Source: Manis javanica
Taxonomy: Eukaryota; Chordata; Mammalia; Pholidota; Manidae
Direction of reading: 5' to 3'
DNA length: 64,000 bases
Assembly (NCBI RefSeq): GCF_040802235.1
Contig: NC_133157.1
Span: 32,629,501 to 32,693,500 of the forward strand
Below, one piece after another: positions 1 through 45,467 of this stretch (position 1 is the stretch's first letter; the number at the start of each line of letters is the position of its first letter). Both the position numbers and the translations under genes were made by a program. The notes below the pieces were generated by a model. The model saw nothing but the letters and a program-made list of their open reading frames with translations, was not told where the DNA came from and did not search any database.

Positions 1-3000
1 CAAAGGAAACACAAAAGAGTACAGAATAAAACACCTAACATATAAACAATGGAGAAGGAAGAATAAGAATGGAGAGAAATAAAGAATCATCAGACTGTGT
101 TTATAATAGCTTAATAAGAGAGTTAAGTTAGACAGTTAGATAGTAAAGAAACTACCCTTGAACCTTGGTAACCACGAATCCAAAGCCTGCAAAGGCAATA
201 AGTACATATCTGTTGATAATTACCCTAAATGTAAATGGACTGAATGCACAAATCAAAAGACACAGTGTAATAGAATGGATAAAAAACCAAGACCCATCTA
301 TATCCTGCTTACAAGAGACTCACCTCAAACCCAAAGACATACACAGACTAAAAGTGAAGGGATGGAAAAAGATATTTCATGCAAACAATACAGAGAAAAA
401 AATAGGTGTTGCAGTACTTGTATCAGACAAAATAGACTTCAAAACAAAGAAAATAACAAGAGACAAAGAAGGGCATTACATAATGATAAAGAGGGCAGTA
501 CAAGATGATATAACCATTATAAATATATATGCACCCAACACAGGAGCACTGACATATGTGAAACAAATACCAACAGAATTAAAGGAGGAAATAGAATGCA
601 ATGCATTCATTTTAAGAGACTTCAACATACCACTCACTCCAAAGGGCAGATCAACCTGACAGGAAATAACTAAAGACACAGAGGCACTGAACAACACACT
701 AGAACAGATGGACCTAACAGACATCTACAGAACTCCATACCCAAAAAGCAGCAGGTTACACATTCTTCTCAAGTGCACATGGAACATTTTCAAGAATAGA
801 CCACATACTAGGCCACAAAAAGAGCCTCAGTAAATTTAAAAAGATTGAAATTCTACCAACCAACTTCTCAGATCACAAAGCTATAAAACTAGAAATAAAT
901 TGTACAGAGAAAACAAAAAGGCTCACAAACCCATGGAGGCTTAACAACATGCTCCTAAATAATCAATGGATCAATGATGAAATTAAAACAGAGATCAAGC
1001 AATATATGGAGACAAATGACAACAACAGAACAAAGCCCCAACTTCTGTGGGACGCAGTGAAGGCAGTTCTAAGAGGAAAGTATATAGCAATCCAGGCATA
1101 TTTAAAGAAGGAAGAACAATCCCAAATGAACAGTCTAAAGTCACAATTATTGAAATTGTAAAAAGAAGAACAAATAAGGTGCAAAGTCAGCAGAAGGAGG
1201 GACATAATAAAGATCAGAGAAGAAATAAATAAAATTGAGAAGAATAAAACAATAGAAAAAATCTACAAAACCAAGAGCTAGTTTTTTGAGAAAATAAACA
1301 AAATAGATAAACCCGTAGCCAGACTTATTAAAAGAGAATCTACACACATAAACAGAATCAGAAATGAGAAAGGAAAAATCATGTCAGACACAACAGAAAT
1401 ACAAAGAATTATAGACAATACTATGAAGCCAGCATCACCCTAATACCAAAACTAGGCAAAGACCCCACCAAAAAGAAAATTACAGGCCAATATCCCTGAT
1501 GAATATAGATGCACAAATACTCAACAAAATATTAGCAAACCGAATTCAAAAATACATCGAGAGGATCATACACCATGATCAAGTGGGATTCATCACAAGG
1601 ATACAAGAATGGTACACATTTGAAAATCCATCAACATCATCCACCACATTGACAAAAAAAAATGGACAAAAATCACATGATCATCTCCACAGATCCTGAA
1701 AAAGCATTTGACAAAATTCAACATCCATTCTTGATAAAAACTCTCAACAAAATGGGTACAGGGGGCAAGTACCTCAACATAATAAAGGTCATATATGACA
1801 AACCCACAGCCAACATCATACTTAACACTGAGAAGATGAAAGCTTTTCCTCTAAGATCAGGAACAAGACAGGGATGCCCACTCTCCCCACTGTTATTCAA
1901 CATAGTACTGGAGGTCCTAGTCACAGCAATCAGACAAAACAAAAAAATACAAGGCATCCAGACTGGTAAAGAAGTCAAACTGTCACTATTTGCAAATGAC
2001 ATGATATTATACATAAAAAACCCAAAGGACTCTACTCCAAAACTACTAGAACTAATATCTAAGTTCAGCAAAGTTGCAGGATACAAAGTTTATGCACAGA
2101 AATCTGTTGCATTCCTATACGCTAACAATGAATTAGCAGAAAGAGAAATCAGGATAACAATTCCATTCACAATTACATCAAAAATAATAAAATACCTAGG
2201 AATAAACCTGAACAGGGAAGTCAAAGACTCTATACGCTGAAAACTACAAGACACTCTTAAGAGAAATTAAAGAGGACACTAACAAATGGAAACTCATCCC
2301 ATGCTCTTGGCTAAGAAGAATTAATATTGTCAAAACGGCCATCCTGCCTAAAGCAATCTACAGATTCAATGCAATGCCCATCAAAATACCAACAGCATTC
2401 TTCAATGAACTGGAATAAATAATTCTAAAATTCATATGGAATCACAAAAGACCCCAAATAGCCAAAGCAATCCTGAAAAGGAAGAATAAAGCAGGGGGGA
2501 TCTCGCTTCCCAATTTCAAGCACTACTACAAAGCCACAGTAATCAAGACAATTTCGTACTGGCACAAGAACAGAGCCACAGACCAGTGTAACAGAATAGA
2601 GAGTCCAGATATTAACCCAAACATATATGGTCAATTAATATATGATAAAGGAGCCATGAACATACAATAGGGTAATAACTCCTCTTCAACATCTGGTGTT
2701 GGCAAAACTGGACAGCTACATGTAAGAGAATGAAACTGGATCATTATGTAACCCTATACACAAAAGTAAATTAGAAATGGATCAAAGACCTGAATGTAAG
2801 TCATGAAACCATAAAACTCTCAGAAAAAAACATAGGCAAAAATCTCTTGGACATAAACATGAGCAACTTCTTCATGAACATATCTCCCGGGCAATGGAAA
2901 CAAAAGCAAAAATAAACAAGTGGGTCTATATCAAGCTGTAAAGCTTCCATACAGCAAAGGACACCATCAATAGAATGAAAAGACATCCTACAGTATGGGA

Positions 3001-4068
3001 GAACATATTCAAAAATGACATATCCGATAAAGGGTTGACATTCAAAATATATAAAGAGCTCATGCGCCTCAACAAACAAAAAGCAAATAATCTAATTAAA
3101 AAATGGGCAGAGGATCTGAACAGACACTTCTCCAAAGAAGAAATTCAGATGGCCAACAGGCACGTGAAAAGATGCTCCACATCCCTAATCATCAGAGAAA
3201 TGAAAATTAAAACCACAATAAGATATCACCTCACACAAGTTAGGATGGCCACCATCCAAAAGACAAACAACAACAAATGTTGATAAGGATGTGGAGAAAG
3301 GGGAACCCTCCTACACTGTTGGTGGGAATGTAAACTAGTTCAACCATTGTGGAAAGCAGTATGGAGGTTCCTCAAAAAACTCAAAATAGAAATACCATTT
3401 GAGCCAGGAATTCCACTTCTAGGAATTTACCCTAAGAATGCAGGAGCCCAGTTTGAAAAAGACATATACACTCCTATGTTTATCGCAGCACTATTTACAA
3501 TAGCCAAGAATTGGTAGCAATCTAAGTGTCCATCAGTAGATGAATGGATAAAGAAGATGTGGTACATATACACAATGGAATATTATTCAGCCATAAGAAG
3601 AAAACAAATCCTACCATTTGCAACAACATGGATGGAGCTGGAGGGTATTATGCTCAGTGAAGTAAGCCAGGTGGAGAAAGACAAGTATCAAATGATTTCA
3701 CTCATGTGGAGTATAAGTACAAAGAAAAAAACTGAAGGAACAAAACAGCAGCAGACTCACAGAACCCAAGAATGGACTAACAGTTACCAAATAACAGTTA
3801 CCAAAGGGAGAGGGACCGGGGAGGATGGGTGGGAAGGGAGGGAGAAGGAAGAAAAAGGGGCATTACGATTAGCAGACATAATGTAGTGGGGGGGACATGG
3901 GGAGGGCTTTACAGCACAGAGAAGACAAGTAGTGATTCCATAGCATCTTACTACACTGATGGACAGTGACTGTAATGGGGTTTGTGGGGGGGGACTTGAT
4001 GATGGGGGTAGTCTAGTAACCATAATGTTGCTCATGTAATTGTAGATTAATAATACCAAAAAAAAATC
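1..4068 (+). mobile_element. LINE-1, sense, broken, cut by the window edge
   Basis: Starts in the ORF1-ORF2 spacer. ORF2 endonuclease reads from about 165 (IITLNVNGLNAQIKRHSVIE, with SCLQETHL) and hits a stop near 657. Reverse transcriptase matches resume in pieces from about 1500 to 2240 ([19 protein letters not shown]), and the C-terminal part follows with many stops to about 3700. The 3' UTR has a G-rich tract near 3880-4000 and ends in an A-run. Frameshifts, stops, an internal deletion near 1430 and a lost catalytic Asp make it dead. It lies in a CCDC180 intron, opposite to the gene. Confidence 0.93.
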
Positions 4069-4069
4069 T

Positions 4070-4072
4070 ATC

Positions 4073-4117
<45 letters not shown>
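4070..4117 (+). repeat. (TATC)n microsatellite
   Basis: About eleven tandem copies of a tetranucleotide, directly after the A-rich tail of the L1, as is common for microsatellites seeded in retrotransposon tails. Confidence 0.95.
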
Positions 4118-31930
<27,813 letters not shown>

Positions 31931-32389
31931 TAAATGTTCTGAAAAGTCGTAGGAGATGTAGCTCCGAGTCACTGCGGTCAAGCAAATCATCCTATCTTCT
32001 TTGCATTGATTAAAACCAACCTCTGCTGGGAAGTAGCATAGAGCAGTGCTTGGCTATAAGAAGCTGAAAGCGTGTCTAGGAGGCCATCTCCTTGTCAGAT
32101 TAAGAGGTTGAAGGTCCTAAAATTCAGGCCTCGACGTTTGAATGGAATTTAAAAAAGGCTAGTTTACGTGACATTTTGAGCTCCACTCATCCTAATTTAT
32201 GTGACACTTTGAGTTCCACTCATCCTACCCACCACTGCCACATAACCCTCCTAAAATCTAGCTCAGACCCACCCACTCCCCCGCTCAAAAGTACTTCCCC
32301 AACACCGCAGTACCTGCCTGATCCAACCTACATTCCCTGGACCTCCTCAGAGGCCGCCACAAGTCCTGGATCCAGCTGACTGGATTTGT
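31931..32389. other. Intergenic, upstream of CCDC180
   Basis: No gene or repeat recognised, apart from a short local duplication: the phrase 'tgagctccactcatcctaat' at about 32177 recurs, changed, at about 32209. Confidence 0.4.
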
Positions 32390-33465
32390 GTGTTGAAGCA
32401 CAGGATACATACCAAAATGTATGGAAATCATAAGAGTATAGATCAAATATCCAAAGGGAACATGCCTGGCAACCATCACCCGCAACAGGTAGAACATGAC
32501 CAACTCTCCAGGAGCCCTCCTCAGGTACCCATCCCAAGTCACTGCCCTCTCTTCCCCAAGGGTGACAAGTATCCTAACTTCTGAATTAGTTTTGCTTGCT
32601 TTTGAACCTTATTTAAATGGAATCATACAGAATGTTTTTATGTCAGGCTTCTTTCATTATGTTTGTAAGTTTCAAACATATTTTTAAATATGGTTCTAAT
32701 TCCTTTTTATTTCCGTATAGCATCCTATTATAAAACTATAACCCATTTTATTTATCCTTTCTGTCCATTTTATTTATCCTTTATTGATGCACATTTGGGT
32801 TGCTTCCAGTTTAGAGAATTACCAACTAGTGCTGTTCTAATATTCTCTTGCTCAGTGAACCTATATGGAGGCATTTCTATTGGATATTTATCTAAGAGTG
32901 GAATATTTGGTCATAGAGTATGTGTTAAGTCCATCTTTAGGAGATAATACCATGGAGTTTTTGAAAGTAGTTGTTGGGAGTTTACACACAGCAGTATTTG
33001 AAAGAGTTCCAGAAGCTCCACATCCTCATCAACACTTGGTATTGTCAGTGGTTTTTATTTTAGCCATTCTGATGTATGTGTAGTGGTGTTTTGTTGTGGC
33101 TTTAATTCACATTTTCCTGATGAGTAATGATGTTGTACACCTTTTCATATATTTGTTGGACATTTGGTTATCTTTTTGTGAAATGCTTAGTCAAATCTTT
33201 TGCCCATTTTTTTTTGGCATATTGTCTCTTTTCTCTCATTAATTCATGGGAGCTGGTTACATATCCTATAGGAGGCTTTTTCCACATAAACGTATGACGT
33301 GTTTATTCCCATTTTGCTTTTGCCATCTTCCTCTCTTGAAGGTGTCTTTTGATGAAAAGTTCTTAATTTTAGTAAAGTCCAATTTAGTAATTTTTGCCTA
33401 TGGTTGGGTTGAGCTGAATTGGAAATTTTCATGTGTTTACAGCAAGAAACTATGTCCATTTGAAA
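32390..33465 (-). mobile_element. Old L1 (L1ME/L1MC-like) 3' part, antisense
   Basis: Antisense 3' UTR and ORF2 end: 'ttaaatggaatcatacagaa', 'gcacatttgggttgcttcca', 'acttggtattgtcagtggtt', 'tttgatgaaaagttcttaat'. Diverged. Confidence 0.8.
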
Positions 33466-37740
<4,275 letters not shown>

Positions 37741-38510
37741 GCAATATGAATGTTATATGTACATATATGTTAGATCTTTCTCCTTGTTTTCTTTGGTGTC
37801 TTGCTTTTCTTGCTCAACAGTATTTTTTTTTGGTATCATTAATCTACAATTACATGAAGAACATTATGTTTACTAAGCTCCCCCCTTCACCAAGTACCCC
37901 CCACATACCCCTTCACAGTCACTGTCCATCTGCGTAGTAAGATGTTGTAAAATCACTACTTCTCTTCTCTGTTTGTTAAACAGTATTTATCCAAGTTGCT
38001 GCACAGAGTTACACTTTGCTATATGAATATCTGTCATTCACCTACCTATCCTATTGTTGACCACATTTGGGCTATTTTAACTTGGGAGTATTATGAACAC
38101 AGCTCCCAGGTATAGTCCTGAACTGTAAGATGTAAAGATGTAAGGCTCCTCTAAGTTCACACATTTGTAGGGTACTTTCCTGGGAAGGGAACTGCTAGAG
38201 ATGGGATGTGTATCTTCACATATGCTAGATAATGCCAAACTATTTACCTAAGTGGTAGTACCGATTAACACTATAACCAGCCATGGATCAGAGTTGCTTT
38301 TGCTCAGTTTCCTTATCCACACTTGGTATTAATTGACCTTTTGATTTTTGCCAATCTAGTGAGTGTGGAATAGTCTATTCCTTGTGAAAGAACATTCCTT
38401 GTGGTTTAAATTAGCATTCTCCTAACTACTAATAAGCTTGAGCACATTTTAATGTGTTTATTAGCTATTTGGATTTCCATCATGTGGTTTTCAGATTTTA
38501 AAACATCTGG
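37741..38510 (-). mobile_element. Old L1 fragment, antisense
   Basis: 'gaccacatttgggctatttt', 'cacttggtattaattgacct' and 'ctactaataagcttgagca' follow the antisense ORF2 3' end of old L1s. It is interrupted by the young insertion at 37826. Confidence 0.6.
37826..37978 (-). mobile_element. 5'-truncated young L1 3' end, antisense
   Basis: T-run then the L1 3' UTR end ('ggtatcattaatctacaatt' onward), about 150 bases. It is flanked by perfect 10-base direct repeats AACAGTATTT at 37816-37825 and 37979-37988: a target-site duplication. Confidence 0.9.
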
Positions 38511-38529
38511 AGAGTAGATTCTGGTCAGG

Positions 38530-39455
38530 ACATAAAGAAAGGACCCCAGATCTAATCTACAAATTTAATGCAATAGAAATAATTCATGGAATTCACAAAA
38601 ATTATTCTAAATTTCATCTATACAAAACAAGTGTGAATAACAAAGTTTTTCTTAAGAACAGAAAGACTTGCATCCCAAGTATTAAATTATATCATAAAGC
38701 TACAGTAATAAAGACTTAAGTCTATATGATAGAGATACTAGTACATAAATATATTAGTTTATGATGAACATATTTCAAATCAGCATGGAAAGGGTCTTAT
38801 TTAATACAAGGTCTCAAAACAATCATTTAATAATCTAACAGAAAATAAGAACAGATCCTTTACCACGTATCTTCAGTCAAGCTCCTATACAACTGGAATG
38901 AGTAAAAAATGAAACTATAACAATAAAAAAAATACTAGGTAACAATATCTAAGGTCTAACGATAAATAAGAAGGTCTTGTTAAGAATGCCATCAACGGTA
39001 GAAACTATAAAGCAAAAAGACTGATGGCTTGGTGATGATAGAAAATACTTTTTTATGTAATAATGCCATAAGAACAATAGCAAACTAAAAGGTAGGAAAT
39101 TATATTTATAACACATATGATACATTATAAGTTAATATTCCTAATATATAATGGGCAAGAATTTTTTATATAATCAACAAGAAGTATCAGAATCAGATAA
39201 AAATATTAACACCCTAATAAAAATGGCAAAGAACATGAATAGGCAATTTACAAAAGTAGACAGAGAAATGCAATTCTAACATCACAGTGAGTACTATTCT
39301 AAATGATCTTTTCGGGAAGACTAAAGATATTGATGTGCAGCCCTGGTGAGAATGCAAGGAAGTGAATAACCTCAGACATTTCCAAAGCAAATGAGTAGAA
39401 ATCCACACGAAAGTTCAGGGGAGAAATGCATTGGTATATATACTACCTGTTGACC
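38530..39455 (+). mobile_element. Old L1 ORF2 part, sense (left piece)
   Basis: 'catcataaagctacagtaat'-type text near 38690, 'taacaccctaataaaaatgg' near 39208 and 'gaatgcaaggaagtgaataa' near 39350. The right piece is at 45468. Confidence 0.65.
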
Positions 39456-39836
39456 AGAAATTTTTTTTTAAGGACTATTTTTTTTTATTTTTTATTTTTT
39501 TTTATTTTGGTATCATTAATCTACAATTACATGAAGGACATTATGTTTACTAGGCTCCCTCCTTTACCAAGTCCCCCCCACATACCCCTTCACAGTCACT
39601 GTCCATCAGCATAGTAAGATGCTGTAAAATCACTCCTTGTCTTCTCTGTGTTGCACAGCCCTCCCGTGCCCCCCACACACTATACATGCTAATCGTAATG
39701 CCCCCTCTCTTTTTCCCCGCCCTTATCCCTCCCTTCCCACCCATCCTCCCCAGTCCCTTTCCCTTTGGTAACTGTTAGTCCATTCTTGGGTTCTGTGATT
39801 CTGCTGCTGTTTTGTTCCTTCAGTTTTCCTTTGTTC

Positions 39837-42800
39837 TTATACTCCACATATGAGAGAAATCATTTGGTACTTGTCTTTCTCTGCCTGGCTTATTTCACTG
39901 AGCATAATACCCTCTTGCTCCATCCATGTTGTTGCAAATGGTAGGATCTCTTTTTTTCTTATGGCTGAATAATATTCCATTGTGTATATGTACCACATCT
40001 TCTTTATCCATTCATCTACTGATGGACATTTAGGTTGCTTCCATATATTGGCTATTGTAAATAGTGCAGCGATAAACATAGGGGTGCATCTGTCTTTTTC
40101 AAACTGGAGTGCTGCATTCTTAGGGTAAATTCCTAGAAGTGGAATTGCTGGGTCAAATGGCATTTATATTTTGAGCATTTTGAGGAAACTCCATGCTGCT
40201 TTCCACAATGGTTGAACCAATTTACATTCCCACCAGCAGTGTAGGAGGGTTCCCCTTCCTCCACAACCTCGCCAACATTTGTTGTTGTTTGTCTTTTCGA
40301 TGGTAGCCATCCTTACTGGTGTGAGGTGATATCTCATTGTGGTTTTAATTTGCATTTCTCTGATAACAAGTGATGTGGAGCATCTTTTCGTGTGTCTGTT
40401 GGCCATCTCAATTTCTTCTTTAGAGAACTGTCTATTCAGCTCTTCTGCCCATTTTTTAATTGGATTATTTGCTTTTTGTTTGTTGAGGTGCATGAGCTCT
40501 TTATATATTTTGGATGTCAACCCTTTATTGGATCTGTCATTTATGAATATATTCTCCCATACTGTAGGATACCTTTTTGTTCTATTGATGGTGTCCTTTG
40601 CTGTACAGAAGCTTTTCAGCATGATATAGTCCCACTTGTTCATTTTTGGTTTTGTTTTCCTTGCCCAGGGAGATATGTTCAAGAAGAGGTCACTCATGTT
40701 TATGTCTAAGAGATTTTTGCCTATGCTTTTTTCTAAGAGTTTTATGGTTTCATGACTTACATTCAAGTCTTTGATCCATTTCGAATTTACTTTTGTGTAT
40801 GGGGTTAGACAGTGATCCAGTTTCATTCTCTTACATGTAGCTGTCCAGTTCTGCCAGCACCATCTGTTGAAGAGACTGTCATTTCCCCATTGTATGTCCA
40901 TGGCTCCTTTATCGAATATTAGTTGACCACATATGTTTGGGTTAATGTTTGGAGTCTCTATTCTGTTCCATTGGTCTGTGGCTCTGTTCTTGCGCCAGTA
41001 CCAAATTGTCTTGATTACTGTGGCTTTGTAGTAGAGCTTGAAGTTGGGGAGTGAGATCCTGCCCCACTTTATTCTTCCTTCTCAGGATTGTTTTAGCTAT
41101 TCGGGGTCTTTGGTGTTTCCATATAAATTTTTGAACTATTTGTTCTAGTTCATTGAAGAATGCTATTGGTAATTTGATAGGGATTGCATTGAATCTGTAT
41201 ATTGTTTTGGGCAGGATGGCCATTTTGAAAATATTAATTCTTCCTAGCCGGAGCTTGGGATGAGTTTCCATTTGTTAATGACCTCTTTGATTTCTCTTAA
41301 GAGTGTCTTATAGTTTTCAGGGTATAGGTCGTTCACTTCCTTGGTTAGGTTTATTCCTAGGTATTTTATTGTTTTTGATGCTATGGTGAATGGAATTGTT
41401 TTCCTGACTTCTCTTTCTATTAGTTCATTATTAGTGTATAGGAAAGCCACAGATTTCTGTGTGTTAATTTTGTATCCTGCAACTTTGCTGAATTCCGATA
41501 TTAGTTCTAGTAGTTTTGGAGTGGAGTCTTTAGGGTTTTTTATGTACAATATCATGTCATCTGCAAATAGTGAAAGTTTAACTTCTTCTTTACCAATCTG
41601 GATTCCTTGTATTTCTTTGTTTTGTCTAATTGCCGTGGCTAGGACCTCCAGTACTATGCTGAACAACAGTGGGGAGAGTGGGCATCCCTGTCTTGTTCCT
41701 GATCTCAGAGGAAAAGCTTTCAGCTTCTCGCTGTTCAGTATGATGTTGGCTGTGGGTTTGTCTTATATGGCCTTTATTATGTTGAGGTACTTGCCCTCTA
41801 TACCCATTTTGTTGAGAGTTTTTATCATGAATGGATGTTTAATTTTGTCGAATGCTTTTTCAGCATCTATGGAAATGATCATGTGGTTTTTGTCTTTCTT
41901 TTTGTTGATGTGGTGGATGATGTTGATGGATTTTCGAATGTTGGACCATCCTTGCATCCCTGGGATGAATCCCACTTGGTCATGGTGTATGATCCTTTTG
42001 ATGTATTTTTGAATTTGGTTTGCTAATATTTTGTTGAGTATTTTTGCATCTACGTTCATAAGGGATATTGGTCTGTAGTTTTCTTTTTTGGTGGGGTCTT
42101 TGCCTGGTTTTGGTATTAGGGTGATGTTGGCTTCATAGAATGAGGTTGGGAGTATTCCCTCCTCTTCTATATTTTGGAAAACTTTAAGGAGAATGGGTAT
42201 TATGTCTTCTCTGTATGTCTGATAAAATTCTGAGATGAATCCATCTGGCCTGGGGGTTTTGTTCTTGGGTAGTTTTTTTATTACTGCTTCAATTTTGTTG
42301 CTGGTAATTGGTCTGTTTAGATTTTCTGTTTCTTTCTGGGTCAGTCTAGGAAGGTTGTATTTTTCTAGGAAGTTGTCCATTTCTCCTAGGTTTTCCAGCT
42401 TGTTAGCATATAGGTTTTCATAATAGTCTCTAATAATTCTTTGTAGTTCTGTGGGTCTGTCGCAAGTTTTCCTTTCTCATTTCTGATTCTGTTGATGTGT
42501 GTTGAGTCTCTTTTTCTCTTAATAAATCTGGCTAGAGGCTTATCTATTTTGTTTATTCTCTCGAAGAACCAGCTTTTGGTTTCATTGATTTTTTCTATTG
42601 TTTTATTCTTCTAAATTTTATTTATTTCTTCTCTAATCTTTATTATGTCCCTCCGTCTGCTGACCTTAGGCCTCATTTGTTCTTTTTCCAATGTTGATAA
42701 TTGTGACATTAGACTATTCATTTGGGATTGTTCTTCCTTCTTTAAATATGCCTGGATTGCTATATACTTTCCTCTTAAGACTGCTTTCACTGCGTCCCAC

Positions 42801-43690
42801 AGTAGTTGGGGCTTAGTATTGTTGTTGTCATTTATTTCCATATATTGCTGGATCTCCATTTTAATTTGGTCGTTGATCCATTGACTATTTGGGAGCATGT
42901 TGTTAAGCCTCCATGTGTTTGTGAGCCTTTTTGTTTTCTTTGTACAATTTATTTCTAGTTTTATACCTTTGTGGTCTGAAAAGTTGGTTGGTAGAATTTC
43001 AATCCTTTTGAATTTACTGAGGCTCTTTTTGTGGCCTAGTATGTGGTCTATTCTGGAAAATGTTACATGTGCACTTGAGAAGAATGTGTATCCTGTTGCT
43101 TTTGGGTGTAGAGTTCCATAGATGTCTATTAGGTCCATCTGTTCTAGTGTGTTGTTCAGTGCCTCTGTGTCCTTACTTATTTTCTGTCTGGTGGATCTGT
43201 CCTTTGGAGTGAATGGTGTGTTGAAGTCTCCTAAAATGAATGCATTGCAGTCTATTTCCTCCTTTAGTTCTGTTAGTATTTGTTTCACATATGCTGGTGC
43301 TCCTGTGTTGGGTGCATATATATTTATAATGGTTATATCCTATTGTTGGCCTGAGCCCTTTATCATTATGTAATGTCCTTCTTTATCTCTTGTTACTTTC
43401 TTTGTTTTGAAGTCTATTTTGTCTGATACTAGTACTGCAACTCCTGCTTTTTTCTCCCTATTGTTTGCATGAAATATCTTTTTCCATCCCTTGACTTTTA
43501 GTCTGTGCATGTCTTTGGGTTTAAGGTGAGTCTCTTGTAAGGAGCATATAGATGGGTCTTGATTTTTTTATCTATTCAGTGACTCTATGCCTTTTGATTG
43601 GTGCATTCGGTCCATTTACATTTAGGGTGATTATCGATAGGTATGTACTTATTGCCATTTCAGGCTTTAGATTCGTGGTTACCAAAGGTT
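39837..43690 (-). pseudogene. L1 ORF2 remnant (endonuclease-reverse transcriptase)
   Basis: Order is endonuclease (FILGDFNTPFTPKDRSTRQK), Z/linker, RT ([14 protein letters not shown]) and the Cys-rich end ([20 protein letters not shown]). Frame breaks lie near 42600, 42390-42410, 41670-41760, 41250, 40920 and 40164. Confidence 0.9.
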
Positions 43691-43969
43691 CCAGGTTACT
43701 TTCCTTACTATCTAAGAGTCTAACTTAACTCACTTAGTATGCTGTTACAAACACAATCTAAAGGTTCTTTTCTATTTCTCCTCCTTTTTCTTCCTCCTTC
43801 ATTCTTTGTATATTATGTATCATATTCTGTACTTTTTGTCTATCCCTTGCTTGACTTTGAGGATAGTTAATTTAATTTTGCATTTGCTTCGTAATTAGCT
43901 GTTCTACTTTCTTTACTGTGGTTATTACCTCTGGTGACAGCTATTCAACCTTAGGAACACTTCCATCTA

Positions 43970-44812
43970 TAGCAGTCCCTCCAAAATAGACTGTAGAGAT
44001 GGTTTGTGGGAGGTAAATTCTCTCAGCTTTTGCTTATCTGGAAATTGTTTAATCCCTCCTTCAAATTTAAATGATAATCTTGCCAGGTAACGTAATCTTG
44101 GTTCCAGGCCCTTCTGCTTCATGGCATTAAATACATCATGCCACTCCCTTCTGGCCTGTAAGGTTTCTGCTCAGAAGTCTGATGTTAGCCAGATGGGCTT
44201 TCCTTTGTATGTGATCTTATTTCTCCCTCTGGCTGCTTTTAGCAGTCTGTCCTTATCCTTGATCTTTCCCATTTTAATTACTATGTGTCTTGCTGTTGTC
44301 TTCCTTGGGTGCCTTGTGTTGGGAGATCTGTGGATCTCCATGGCCTGAGAGACTATGTCCTTCCCCAGATTGGGGAAGTTTTCAGCAACTACCTCCTCAA
44401 AGACACTTTCTATCCCTTTCTCTCTCTTCTTCTTCTGGTATCCTTATAATGTGAATATTGTTCCGCCTGGATTGGTCACACAGTTTTCTCAATATTCTTT
44501 CATTCTTAGAGATCCTTTTTTCTCTCTGTGCCTCAGCTTCTTTGTATTCCTTTTCTCTAGTTTCTATTTCATTTATCATCTCCTCCACCGTATCCAACTC
44601 TTAATACCCTCCATCATGCTCTTCAACGATTGGATCTCCAACCTGAATTCATTCCTGAATTCTTGGATGTCTTTCCGTACCTCCATTAGAATGTTGATGA
44701 TTTTTATTTTGAACTCCCTTTCAGGAAGGGTCACGAGGTCCATATTATTTAAATCTTTCTTGGGAGTTGTATTAATAATTTTACTCTGGACAAGGTTCCT
44801 TTGGTGTTTCAT
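43970..44812 (-). pseudogene. L1 ORF1 remnant
   Basis: Coiled-coil part with PEREFKIKIINILMEVRKDI, then a frame change to NIHIIRIPEEEE and another to PSLGKD-type RRM/CTD text. RNA-binding ORF1p is broken by at least two frameshifts. Confidence 0.8.
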
Positions 44813-45467
44813 GTTTGTATATAGTGCCCTCTAGTGTCCAGAAGCTGCAGTCTCTGGAGCTGCTCAGCCCCTGAAGCAATGTCGGGGGTTGCAGGGGAGT
44901 GGTACTGGTGCCTGGGGGGAGGAAAGTGCTGTTTCCCACCTTCCAGCTGCTGTGCCTGTCTCCACTGCCTGAGCCAGTGGACCGGGCACACTGGTATAAG
45001 TTTTTGCCCCAGAGCAGCTGGATATGGATCCCTGCTTTCCACAAGTGGCTGGAATCCCAGTCTCCCTAGGAACTCTGCCTGTATTAAGTTTTCAACCCGA
45101 TAGTCATACAAGTCTTATGAAAGCACCATGAAATGTAGGTTTGTGCTCCCAGAGCAGATCTCTGGAGCTAGGTATTTAGCAGTCCCAAGCCTTCCACTCC
45201 CTCCCTGCTCCATTTCTCTTCCTCCTGCCAGTGAGCTTGGGGTGGGGGAAGGGCTTGGGTCCTGTGGAGTGACAGCTCTGGTACATTAGCCCGTTCGGTG
45301 AGGTCTGCTCTTTTCTCCAGTTGTGTGCAGTCTGGCACCATCCTCTTTCCTGTTGCTCTCTCAGGATTAGTTGCACCAATTAAATTTTCTAATTGTATCC
45401 AGTTTTAGGAGGAAGCCTCTGTTTCTCCTCTCATGCCGCCATCTTTAATCCCACAACAGCAATTTTT

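Larger units (their letters stand above)
39471..45452 (-). mobile_element. LINE-1, nearly full length, antisense, decayed
   Basis: Reading on the minus strand: a GC-rich 5' UTR (45452 to about 44820) that starts AAGATGGCGGCATGAGAGG; ORF1 in pieces (44812-44576 and 44597-44397, then on to about 43970); ORF2 in pieces from about 43690. The ORF2 pieces include endonuclease parts (43288-42611), reverse transcriptase (42380-41763 and 41666-41244, with intact FADD at about 41554-41565), and a C-terminal part (40901-40164 and 40163-39837). The 3' UTR and A-tail end at about 39471. Several frameshifts and stops make it non-functional. Confidence 0.93.

Noticed and set aside
32690-33083. Plus-strand frames at 32.7-33.1 kb
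   Set aside because: They lie in an antisense old L1 and are frame shadows.
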